Shown in pieces: positions 50,803 through 59,025 of a stretch of DNA of 64,000 bases. The DNA lies in the NCBI GenBank assembly GCA_944350265.1, contig CALVOG010000001.1:21470-85469 (forward strand), read 5' to 3'. How positions within the stretch are numbered: position 1 is the first letter of the stretch; each line of letters opens with the position of its first letter. The position numbers and the translations under genes are program-made. The notes beneath the pieces were generated by a model that worked only from the letters and a program-made list of their open reading frames with translations, was not told where the DNA came from and searched no databases. Source of the stretch: an uncultured Clostridia bacterium. GTDB taxonomy: Bacteria > Bacillota > Clostridia > Christensenellales > UBA1242.

Positions 50803-52632
50803 ATGTTTGTTGACGAGATTGTGAGAATTGCCAATTCCTACTTTGCAATGAGCGAAGAGGAGGCAAGAGTTGCGCTTTCAAAATCAAGTTTAGATGAAAA
50901 CTATCTTTCTGCAATTTTAACATCGGTTGAGCCGTTTTTTAAGCGTTATCTCACCGAAACTTCGGTGGAACTTAGGCGCAAGATTGGCAGGGTGGCGTTT
51001 GAAAAATTGAATAATGCCAACTTTTTGCAAGAATCTGTCACTAAATTAAAAATTCGCTTAACCGAGTTTTTTAATTTGACGAGTGATTATGGTATAAACC
51101 CGTATGAAATTTTTTACGCCTCAGTGATTGCCAGTGCGCATAATTTTTATAACCGCGAAGGAAATTTCAGTAACTATAAGCAAAAAGTTGGTAACTTCAC
51201 TGCTGTTTCGCGCGCGATTGAAAAGCAACTTGGGTTAAGTCGAGAGAAAGTGGCGAAGATGTATGAGCGCTGTTCGTCGCTGGCGTATCGCGTCGACACG
51301 GAAAAGGTGGCGGATAACTTTGACGCGCTTTTGAAACTTGGCTGTCGCGGTGAAAGCGTTTTGTCTTACGTCGATGTTAAGGAAATTTTGCGAAATAATC
51401 CTTCCCTTTACACCTGCGGGGCGGGACAAATCCGAAATGCGTATGTCTACCTTGTGCATAAGGCGGAACTTTTTGTTCATAAGAGCGGACGAGGCGATGT
51501 GCTTTCCACTCTTAATAGTTGGATAAAGAACAATTCCTCCGTGCTTGCCATAAACATCGATGGAATGAAGAAAAAAGAGACGGCGCTTTATAACTACCTC
51601 ATAAAAATCACATCGCGCGACGAGGCGACGGATGTTCTTCTTTCGCTGTTTGACAACCCAACCAACATATCGGCGATAAACAAAATTTCCTTCGACACCT
51701 TTTTTAAAAAAGATAACTACCAAAAGGTTATCGATGCACTTGTTGAGTTTTTGGATAAACGAGGTAAAACCACAAAAACGGTGCAATATTTAAAAAATTC
51801 CAAACTTGTTTACTCCGTTGATAACAAGCGACTTTACGCGTTTTTGAAAAAACTTAAAGAGAGCGATGAAAATGAAAACACCATTCTTTTGCAAAAGTTT
51901 GTTGAAAAAGGCGATGCAATTTTTCCGTATTTTGAGAGGTATAACGACGACGAGATAATCGAAAAACTGAAAACCAACAAAATTCTTTACCGAATAAAAC
52001 TTTATAATATGACAAAGGCGAACATTGCGCAAAAGTTTTACGAAGTTTTTGCAGAAAACGGCGAGGAAAAATTCGATTATTTTGAAGAGTTGATGCGCGA
52101 AAATTACAATTTAGACCTCATTGCGAAGAACGTGGATATCGCGGAGGATGCCTTACAAAATCTCGCCGAAGATTACCTAAAAAATGCGCAAAAAGTGAAG
52201 GAAAATATTGAAAATTTCTTTGCGACGCTTGCTGAGTATGAAGAAAAATATTTGAAAACCGACCTAAAAACCGCCATTGAAGAGTTCGAAAAAAAGGTCG
52301 ACAAGGTGAAGAAAGAGATTGACACTCTTTACGACAACGGCGTGGATTCGGCGAAAAAGCGTTACGATAATGTTGATGCGCTTTACACCGCTTTCCGCGA
52401 AAACACCGAACAAAAATTATATAATAATAACAATCCCTTTGCTCGAAAGGAAGAGTTTTCGCGCAAGTTAAATGAGGCTGTTGAAAAGTTAAAGGGCGAG
52501 GTGGAAACCAAACAACTCTCTTTATATGACTATAAAGAGGCGGATGAGGAAAAGCTAAACGCGCTGAAAATCTTAAAATTAGTTCAGGGGCAGTTTAACT
52601 CGAAATCAAACGACATTGCGCTCAGTAGGTGA
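50803..52632 (+). CDS. Unknown helical protein with mTERF-like repeats
   Basis: A 609-residue soluble protein; ATG 50803 has AGAGG five bases upstream. Residues about 170-220 resemble mTERF-type helical repeats: a helix, LLKLGCRGESVLS, then a helix with EILRNNPSLYTCG (the L-x-x-x-P-x-L-x pattern), then IRNAYVYLVHKA. Similar but weaker units with three helices seem to recur through to about 390. The C-terminal third is a long charged coiled coil (LKTAIEEFEKKVDKVKKEIDTL, then EEFSRKLNEAVEKLKGEVE). No signal, no membrane helix, no catalytic motif. Its own promoter. I do not recognise an orthologue; mTERF proteins bind nucleic acids in mitochondria and plastids, so a nucleic-acid role is a guess. 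Confidence 0.6.
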   Translation: MFVDEIVRIANSYFAMSEEEARVALSKSSLDENYLSAILTSVEPFFKRYLTETSVELRRKIGRVAFEKLNNANFLQESVTKLKIRLTEFFNLTSDYGINPYEIFYASVIASAHNFYNREGNFSNYKQKVGNFTAVSRAIEKQLGLSREKVAKMYERCSSLAYRVDTEKVADNFDALLKLGCRGESVLSYVDVKEILRNNPSLYTCGAGQIRNAYVYLVHKAELFVHKSGRGDVLSTLNSWIKNNSSVLAINIDGMKKKETALYNYLIKITSRDEATDVLLSLFDNPTNISAINKISFDTFFKKDNYQKVIDALVEFLDKRGKTTKTVQYLKNSKLVYSVDNKRLYAFLKKLKESDENENTILLQKFVEKGDAIFPYFERYNDDEIIEKLKTNKILYRIKLYNMTKANIAQKFYEVFAENGEEKFDYFEELMRENYNLDLIAKNVDIAEDALQNLAEDYLKNAQKVKENIENFFATLAEYEEKYLKTDLKTAIEEFEKKVDKVKKEIDTLYDNGVDSAKKRYDNVDALYTAFRENTEQKLYNNNNPFARKEEFSRKLNEAVEKLKGEVETKQLSLYDYKEADEEKLNALKILKLVQGQFNSKSNDIALSR

Positions 52633-53155
52633 GGGTGCGTGAAGCAAGCGTCAAGGCACAATTTGATGTGAAGATTGCTATGCTTTTCGCAATACCGTTA
52701 GGAGTGCTAAACGTCATTTTTTGAGGTGGCACTTTTATAATAGGTTTAATGCGTTACAACACTTTTACCGTTAGGCAGGACAGTCATTTGTCATTCTGAG
52801 GTGGCGGTGCCACTTTTTATTACGTTTAACGCGCAGTATAGCATAAACCAACGGCAGGGTAGTCATTTGTCATTCTGAGCGGAGCGAAGAATCTCGTCGG
52901 TGGCAAAGCCACGTTTTGAGGTATCACGTGTTAAGCTTTATCATTTATTGACAATTACGCTTAGCGCGATGTTTAAGACTTTACCGTTAGGAGATATCGC
53001 TAAATGTCATTCTAAGCGGAGCGAAGAATGGTCGTAGAACGGCTTACCTAATTTGTTTGAGCGCTAAAAATCGCAACAATCGTTTAAAATTGTTTAATTT
53101 TGATTGCAAATATTTTTCATTTATATTATAATAGTTCTGTTTTAAGGAGATTTTT
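52633..53155. repeat. Composite repeat cluster before frr
   Basis: Three copies in the reverse orientation: near 52769-52830 (ACCGTTAGGCAGGACAG, TGTCATTCTGAGGTGGCGG), 52866-52920 (TGTCATTCTGAGCGGAGCG, AAGAATCTCGTCGG, TGGCAAAGCCACG) and 52982-53045 (ACCGTTAGGAGATATCGC, TCATTCTAAGCGGAGCG, AAGAATGGTCGTAGAACGGC). TTATCATTTATTGACAATTACGC is a shared linker. No gene. Confidence 0.75.
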
Positions 53156-53722
53156 ATGAACGAAATGGTGGATGAGATTTTTTCGTCGCTTAAAAACGAC
53201 CTCGAAAAAGCATATTCTCATCAGCAAGATGAATATCTTGTGATAAGGGCGGGGCGCGCAAATCCGCATATTTTAGACAAGGTTATGGTCGAGTATTACG
53301 GCGTGATGACGCCAATAAACCAAATGGGCACGATTTCCGTTTCGGAAGCGCGCATTTTGAACATCAACATTTGGGATGTCAGCCAAATTAAGAACGTGGT
53401 GAAGGCGATTAACCAAGCGGATATCGGTATTTCGCCAACTGACGACGGCAAAACGATAAGGCTTGTTTTTCCAGCGCTAACCGAAGAGCGCCGAAAGGAA
53501 ATTTGCAAAAATGTGCGAAAGATTTGCGAAGAAACCAAAATCGCTATGCGTTCGGCTAGGCGTGACAGTTTGGATATGTTAAAGGACCTTAAAAAAGACA
53601 GCGCACTTTCCGAGGACGAACTGTCGTCTAACGAAAAAGAGGTGCAAAAACTTGTCGATAAGTATACCGCGCTCGCCGATGACCTTGCGAATGAAAAAGA
53701 AGACGAGGTTATGAAAGTTTAG
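53156..53722 (+). CDS. frr: Ribosome recycling factor
   Basis: A 188-residue protein after AAGGAG. Markers: IRAGRANPHILDKVMVEYYG, TPINQMGTISV, then KTIRLVFPALTEERRKEICKNVRKI and the C-terminal helix with RSARRDSLDML. It splits post-termination ribosomes with EF-G. First gene of frr-uppS-cdsA-rseP, each within a few bases to 50 bp. Confidence 0.97.
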   Translation: MNEMVDEIFSSLKNDLEKAYSHQQDEYLVIRAGRANPHILDKVMVEYYGVMTPINQMGTISVSEARILNINIWDVSQIKNVVKAINQADIGISPTDDGKTIRLVFPALTEERRKEICKNVRKICEETKIAMRSARRDSLDMLKDLKKDSALSEDELSSNEKEVQKLVDKYTALADDLANEKEDEVMKV

Positions 53723-53729
53723 GAGAGTT

Positions 53730-54410
53730 ATGCAAAACTTACCCACTCACATCGCGTTTATTATGGACGGTAACAGGCGCTGGGCTAAACGGCGAGGCTT
53801 GCCAAGAGATTATGGTCACAAAAAGGGCGCCGAGGTGCTTGCTGACACAATAAAAAATTTGGCAAACATCAAAGAAATTAAATTTGCGTCATTTTTCGCC
53901 TTCTCCACTGAAAATTGGAAGAGAGATGAAAGCGAAATTTCCGCCATATTTTCCTTGGTTGACGAAGTTTTTTCTAAGTTTGAAAAGCAAAACTTAAACA
54001 TCCGCTTTAAAATGGTTGGCGACCTTTCAAAATTTTCGCCCGAACTTCAACAAAAACTTATAAAAATTGAAGAAAACAGCAAAAATAATGATGGCTTGAC
54101 CGTTTTAGTGGCACTTTCGTATGGCGGGAGAGAGGATGTGGTTTTTGCGGTGAATAAACTTATGAAGGCGAAAAAAAGTGCGGTGACAAGTGAGGATATT
54201 GCCAAAAATCTTCAAACCGCTTGTGCGCCAGATATCGACTTTTTGATTCGCACAAGTGGCGAGATGCGACTTTCCAATTTTATGCTTTATAAACTCGCTT
54301 ACAGCGAACTCTATTTTCCAAAATACGCGTGGCCGTCTTTCAATAAAAAACGCCTCTTAAAGGCACTTAAAATTTACAAAAAACGTAACAGAAGATTTGG
54401 AGGAAATTAA
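53730..54410 (+). CDS. uppS: Undecaprenyl diphosphate synthase
   Basis: A 226-residue cis-prenyltransferase that makes the C55 lipid carrier for wall synthesis. Markers: HIAFIMDGNRRWAKRRG (Asp of the active site in MDGN), YGHKKGAEVL, FSTENWKRDESEI and DIDFLIRTSGEMRLSNFMLYKLAYSELYF, the family C-terminal signature. It needs FPP and IPP, whose synthesis genes are absent around it. Confidence 0.97.
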   Translation: MQNLPTHIAFIMDGNRRWAKRRGLPRDYGHKKGAEVLADTIKNLANIKEIKFASFFAFSTENWKRDESEISAIFSLVDEVFSKFEKQNLNIRFKMVGDLSKFSPELQQKLIKIEENSKNNDGLTVLVALSYGGREDVVFAVNKLMKAKKSAVTSEDIAKNLQTACAPDIDFLIRTSGEMRLSNFMLYKLAYSELYFPKYAWPSFNKKRLLKALKIYKKRNRRFGGN

Positions 54411-55372
54411 TGAAAAAACGTATTTATTCATCAGTGTTAATCGTGCTTTTACTTGCAATTTTATTTGTGCTTAAAATTTTTGTCAGCGATTACTTTTTCG
54501 ACGCTTTCTTTGGCGTTATTGCCTGCGTGGCATCGTTTGAAATGTCGAAGTTACTTTCAAAAACAAAACGCTATAATTTTCAAATTTTGTCGGTGATTTT
54601 TCCAGCGTTAATGCTTGCAAGCCACCTTTTGTCGGTGCATTTTGCGGGCGCTGAAAGCAATGTGCTTTGGGTTTTGTGGGGTATTTTAATTGACTTCGCG
54701 CTTATGGCAGTGGTGCTTGGGGTGACATATCTCATTCAACTTTTAAGACGCAAAAAAGTTTTGGAAGAGATGACGACAAGAAATATTAAGAATATGTCGG
54801 TCTATAAATTTTCGTTTAAAAAGTGCTTGAACACGCTTATTGTTTTCATTTATCCAGCATTTTTCTTCCTATTTATGGTGTTCGTCAACCATATCAGCGA
54901 ACTTCCGCTCACAAAATTTAACGATTTGACTGTTAATTTCTCGGTCTTTGTTTTGATGACGGCAATTTTGATTCCAATGTTTTCCGACACCTTTGCAATG
55001 CTCACTGGTTCGCTTATCGGCGGAAAAAAACTCTGCCCAAGAATAAGCCCAAACAAAACGGTTTCTGGCGCTGTGGGTGGCGCGGTTTGGTCGCTTCTTC
55101 TTATGACGGCGGTTTGGCTTATCTTTGTCAACGTGAACGGCTTTGATTTTATGTGGACGAATTTCCCAATTTGGGCATACCTCATCATCGTGCTTATCGG
55201 CGTTGGCGTGGCAATTTGTGGCGACATTATTGAATCCATCTTAAAGCGTCACAGTGGCGTGAAGGACACTGGCAGACTTGTTCCTGGGCACGGCGGAATT
55301 TTGGATAGAATTGACTCTTACATTTTTATCGCGCCATACATTATGCTTGCTTTTTGGATGTTTGCACTTTAA
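54410..55372 (+). CDS. cdsA: Phosphatidate cytidylyltransferase
   Basis: A 320-residue polytopic enzyme making CDP-diacylglycerol. The signature near the C-terminus is SPNKTVSGAVGGAVWSLL followed by CGDIIESILKRHSGVKDTGRLVPGHGGILDRIDS, with the K-D metal site. About eight helices. It starts at the last base of the uppS stop (TAATG). In most bacteria dxr follows; here rseP does. Confidence 0.96.
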   Translation: MKKRIYSSVLIVLLLAILFVLKIFVSDYFFDAFFGVIACVASFEMSKLLSKTKRYNFQILSVIFPALMLASHLLSVHFAGAESNVLWVLWGILIDFALMAVVLGVTYLIQLLRRKKVLEEMTTRNIKNMSVYKFSFKKCLNTLIVFIYPAFFFLFMVFVNHISELPLTKFNDLTVNFSVFVLMTAILIPMFSDTFAMLTGSLIGGKKLCPRISPNKTVSGAVGGAVWSLLLMTAVWLIFVNVNGFDFMWTNFPIWAYLIIVLIGVGVAICGDIIESILKRHSGVKDTGRLVPGHGGILDRIDSYIFIAPYIMLAFWMFAL

Positions 55373-55422
55373 TTTTCTTGCAAATGATTTTTGAGATACT
55401 CGTGAAGCAATAGGAGTTTTTT

Positions 55423-56580
55423 ATGACGACATTTTTGTATGTTCTGCTTGCGATTGTGGTGCTTCTTTTTATGGTTATGGTTCACGAGCTCGGCCACTAC
55501 ATCGCAGGAAAGATTTTAAAATTTAAAATTGACGAGTTTTCGATTGGCTTTGGAAAGGCGATATTTTCTCGCACCTCCAAAAAGACGGGCGAAAAATTTT
55601 CTTTGCGCATTTTTCCGCTGGGCGGATACTGCTCGTTCTATGGCGAGGAGGATGACGGCAAGGCGATTAGTGCCGACGTTGTTGAGGTTAAGGATAAGCC
55701 TTTTAACGAACAAAAACCGTGGAAGCGCATCATCGTTTTCCTCGCGGGCGTGACTATGAATTTTTTGACCGCTATTCTTTTTTCGTGGATACTGCTTTGC
55801 TCGGTGGGGTATGACGTGCCACAAATCGTTGATTACAGCACCACCGTGAACGTCAACGAATCGGGCGAAAGTATCTTTCAAAAAAACGATGTGATAACGC
55901 ACATTAACGGCAAAAAAATCGACTTCGCATTTGGCGTAAATTTTGTGGACGCTGTTAACAATGTGAAATCTTCGGCGAAGGAATTTTACGAGCGCGAAAC
56001 CTATGATTTCGACACCGACGGCTATTACCCTTTCAGTATGACGGTGCGTAGAGACGGCGAGCGCGTTGAACTTCCAAGCGTTAAAGTGGTGCAAGAGATT
56101 GTGCCACCACAAGAGGAGGGCGAAGAAGAAACTTATCGCTACCTCATCGGGCTTGAAAACGACAATAAGGTTTGCACAACCGCCTATCGCTATGGCTTTT
56201 TCGAGGGCTTAGGGCGCTCGTTTTCAATGGCATTCGGCTTTGCGTGGGTGGTTTTAAAAAGTTTGTGGATGCTTATCACCTTTCAAATACCAATCACCGA
56301 AATGGGCGGAACTGTCACAACAATCGCCACAATGGCGGAGTATACGAAGGTGAATCCTGCGAACCTCTTAATTTTCATACCTCTCATTTCAGCGAACCTT
56401 GCCGTGTTTAATTTGTTGCCGTTCCCAGCGCTTGACGGTGCGCACGTTTTGTTCACGGTCATCGAGTGGATACGAAAAAAGCCAATCGACCGAAAGGTGG
56501 AAAACACCATACATTTTGTGGGTATATGCGTGCTTTTCGCCTTTGTTGTGCTTGTGGATATTCTCCATTTCCTACTCTAG
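55423..56580 (+). CDS. rseP: Site-2 protease RseP (M50)
   Basis: A 385-residue intramembrane zinc protease. HELGHYIAGK in the first helix holds the HExxH site (near residue 22), and the third ligand is in NLLPFPALDGAHVLF near the C-terminus (family NxxPxPxLDG). A PDZ-like domain lies between (residues about 120-230, KNDVITHINGKKI). Like RasP/RseP it cleaves anti-sigma factors and remnant signal peptides. Spacing to cdsA is 50 bp. Confidence 0.95.
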   Translation: MTTFLYVLLAIVVLLFMVMVHELGHYIAGKILKFKIDEFSIGFGKAIFSRTSKKTGEKFSLRIFPLGGYCSFYGEEDDGKAISADVVEVKDKPFNEQKPWKRIIVFLAGVTMNFLTAILFSWILLCSVGYDVPQIVDYSTTVNVNESGESIFQKNDVITHINGKKIDFAFGVNFVDAVNNVKSSAKEFYERETYDFDTDGYYPFSMTVRRDGERVELPSVKVVQEIVPPQEEGEEETYRYLIGLENDNKVCTTAYRYGFFEGLGRSFSMAFGFAWVVLKSLWMLITFQIPITEMGGTVTTIATMAEYTKVNPANLLIFIPLISANLAVFNLLPFPALDGAHVLFTVIEWIRKKPIDRKVENTIHFVGICVLFAFVVLVDILHFLL

Positions 56581-57061
56581 TTGCACTTTTTAAGTTGCCA
56601 CGTGTTAGGCTTTATCATTTATTTTCAATTACGCTTAGCGCGATTTAAGATTATACCGTAGGGCGACATCGAACAACATTTTTTAGGTGTCGCTCTTTTG
56701 CATTTAATCATATTCCGCAAGGAAATACACTTAAATGTCATTCTGAGGTGGCACACCGCCACATTTTATATTACGTTTAACGCGCAGTATAGCCTCTAGT
56801 TAGGAAGAACAATTATTTGTCATTCTGAGCGAAGCGAAGAATCTCGTCGGTGGCACTGCCACTTTTTGAGGTGCCACGTGTTAGGCTTTATCATTTATTT
56901 TCAATTACGCTTAGCGTGATGTTTAAGATTATACCGTAAGGCAACATCGCTAAATGTCATTCTGAGCAAGGAGCGGTGGCGACGTCAGCGAAGAATCTCG
57001 TCGCAGAACTCGCTTACAAAAACTCGAAATCACAAGCGCGCTTGGATGTTTTGTCACGTGC
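56581..57061. repeat. Composite repeat cluster after rseP
   Basis: About 480 bp without a gene. It holds copies at 56738-56770, 56817-56880 and 56939-57020 in the reverse orientation, with the linker TTATCATTTATTTTCAATTACG shared between them and with 52940 and 48070. A CAAGCGCGCTTGG palindrome lies at 57033-57045 and leads into the next promoter. Confidence 0.75.
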
Positions 57062-57090
57062 TTGACAAATTCTTTGAGAAGAGATATCAT
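57062..57090 (+). promoter_or_regulatory. Promoter of PolC-like gene, leaderless
   Basis: TTGACA at 57062-57067, 17-bp spacer, TATCAT at 57085-57090. The ATG at 57097 lies at the expected start point. Confidence 0.75.
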
Positions 57091-57096
57091 ATATCT

Positions 57097-58626
57097 ATGA
57101 ATTTTGAGGCGGAATTTAGAAAACAATTTGGTGATAAATATGAAAATTTGACGCTTAAAAATGCGGTTATTTGTGGTGATGTTTGCACCATAACTTTTCT
57201 CTATCCTTCTCAAAGCGAAACGCTTGACGCCACCGAGAAAGCCGAAATATGCGATTTTTTCAAAGCGAAACTAAATCTTTCTCTCATCAGTCTTAAAGTG
57301 AAATTTTTGAAGGTTTATGTTGAGGAAAAGTTAATTCGAAAAACGCTTTCAAACATAATAAGCGATAAGTTCAAATTGCTTAATTCATACATAACCGACA
57401 GCGATATTCACGTTGAAATCACAAACATTGATTGCACGGTCACCTTTGATGTCAGCCCGAGGCTTGCACAGTTTTTCGCCGATAACAAGGCGTCGGCATA
57501 CATCGCGCGGGCGCTTAAAGAGGAATATCTTGTTAATTTCAACATCAACCTAAATCTTGCAAGCGACAAAGTTGATGAGGTCGACCTCGACAGTGTTGAG
57601 GTGAAGGTGACTGCGCGCCGTGCGCCAAGATATGATGTTTTGGTTGTTAAAGACATAATCGGCACGGGCATTTTGCCGAAGCCAGAATATATTTCGTCCA
57701 TCACTTCGCCGAAAAGTTCAGTTATTCTTGCGGGCTATGTGTCCGAGTTTGAACGCAAGGATTTCACTATTAAAAAAGGCGCGCGCGTGGGGCAACAAAA
57801 GGCGTATTTTAAGTTCAACCTAAATGACGGCAAGGGCAAAATTGAGTGCATCTATTTTTCACCAAACAAGAATGTGGCGGTTATGGAGGCGATTGAAGAA
57901 CATATGTTTTTGCTCCTTCACGGCGATGTTCGCGTGGGATTTAACAACAAACTCACCCTTTATATCGACAAAATTGCGCTCGCAAGTGAAACCGAGCAGA
58001 AGGAGGAAATTTCGGCTCCGCGCGAGGTGAAAAAGGTGGAAATTGAACGCCTTGGCGCCCTTGAGCAAGACAGCCTGTTCGGCGATGTGGGGCGCTACAG
58101 CCACAAGGTTATGGACCGCACAATCGTTGTTTTCGACGTGGAAACAACGGGGCTTAACCCAGAAATTGACCAAATTATCGAACTTGGCGCAGTGAAGATT
58201 GAAAGAGGAAACATTATTGAAAAATTTTCCACTTTTGTCCGCCCAACGATTGAAATCCCATACGAGGTCACCGAACTTACCCACATCACCAACGATATGG
58301 TTGCCGACGCGCCAGACATTGAGGATGTTATCAAGCAATTCTACGATTTTTCAAAAGATTGCGTGCTTTGTGGGCATAATATCATCAACTTTGATATAAA
58401 ATTCATAAGGCGCTTTGGGAACCTACAAAATTTGGAATTTAACAATGCAATAATCGACACGCTGAACGAAGTGCGCGTTTCTCACTTAAAGATTTCGCGT
58501 TTTAATCTTGGCACGGTGACAAAGGCGCTTGGTATTGAACTTAAAGGGGCGCACCGCGCGTGGAATGATGCTTTCGCCACCGCGCAAGTCCTTTTGAAAC
58601 TCAACGAGGTTGGAAGAAAAATTTAG
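57097..58626 (+). CDS. PolC-like N-terminal + exonuclease protein, no polymerase core
   Basis: A 509-residue protein. The first about 220 residues follow the N-terminal domain of PolC, then an OB-fold (ILAGYVSEFERKDFTIKKG ... YFKFNLNDGKGKIECIYF) and, from about 345, a complete DnaQ-type 3'-5' exonuclease: ExoI FDVETTGLNPEIDQIIELGAV, ExoII CGHNIINFDIKF, ExoIII HRAWNDAFATA. In PolC this is followed by PHP, palm and fingers (total about 1430 residues). Here the frame ends naturally after the exonuclease, and no polymerase sequence follows. The locus (behind rseP) is where polC lies in Firmicutes. Inferred: a proofreading nuclease derived from PolC. The start is placed at 57097; no ribosome binding site is present. 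Confidence 0.85.
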   Translation: MNFEAEFRKQFGDKYENLTLKNAVICGDVCTITFLYPSQSETLDATEKAEICDFFKAKLNLSLISLKVKFLKVYVEEKLIRKTLSNIISDKFKLLNSYITDSDIHVEITNIDCTVTFDVSPRLAQFFADNKASAYIARALKEEYLVNFNINLNLASDKVDEVDLDSVEVKVTARRAPRYDVLVVKDIIGTGILPKPEYISSITSPKSSVILAGYVSEFERKDFTIKKGARVGQQKAYFKFNLNDGKGKIECIYFSPNKNVAVMEAIEEHMFLLLHGDVRVGFNNKLTLYIDKIALASETEQKEEISAPREVKKVEIERLGALEQDSLFGDVGRYSHKVMDRTIVVFDVETTGLNPEIDQIIELGAVKIERGNIIEKFSTFVRPTIEIPYEVTELTHITNDMVADAPDIEDVIKQFYDFSKDCVLCGHNIINFDIKFIRRFGNLQNLEFNNAIIDTLNEVRVSHLKISRFNLGTVTKALGIELKGAHRAWNDAFATAQVLLKLNEVGRKI

Positions 58627-58932
58627 TTTTCTTGCTGATTTAAGCACTTTATTTTGATTTGTCATTACAGAGCGAAGCGAAGAATGGTCGTGGAACGGCT
58701 TCCAAATATTCGAATAATACCACTTTAAATTAATGATGTTTCATCGCGAAGCATTTTTTAAGGGGAAGGAATAGACATCCGCGAGCGGTGACGGATGACT
58801 AATCTTTTTGTTAATAATACAGTTTAACACGCGACACCTTAGAATGTGACAGCGTCACCTACGACGAGATTAGTGAAAACTTGAAAAAATACCAATAAAA
58901 CAAAATAAATTTAAAAAAATATTGAAAAATCC
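58627..58932. repeat. Composite repeat copies before rimP
   Basis: Copies at 58660-58700 (TCATTACAGAGCGAAGCGAAG, AATGGTCGTGGAACGGC), 58772 (GACATCCGCGAGCGGTGACGG) and 58846-58870 (GTGACAGCGTCAC then CTACGACGAGATT). No gene. Confidence 0.7.
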
Positions 58933-58961
58933 TTGCATTTTTGTTTTTTATAGGTTATAAT
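58933..58961 (+). promoter_or_regulatory. rimP-nusA-infB operon promoter
   Basis: TTGCAT at 58933-58938, 17-bp spacer, TATAAT at 58956-58961. Confidence 0.85.
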
Positions 58962-58979
58962 ATGTATATCTTGTGGCAG

Positions 58980-59004
58980 AGAGTGGGCAGTGGTTGCTCA
59001 CTCT
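58980..59004 (+). promoter_or_regulatory. rimP leader hairpin
   Basis: AGAGTGGGCA (58980-58989) pairs with TGCTCACTCT (58995-59004), one G-U, loop GTGGT, followed by TTTG and the ribosome binding site. A hairpin at this place is widespread before rimP-nusA in Firmicutes and may let NusA control its own operon; here it is not followed by a long T-run. Confidence 0.6.
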
Positions 59005-59025
59005 TTGTGTTAATAGGAGGGATTT

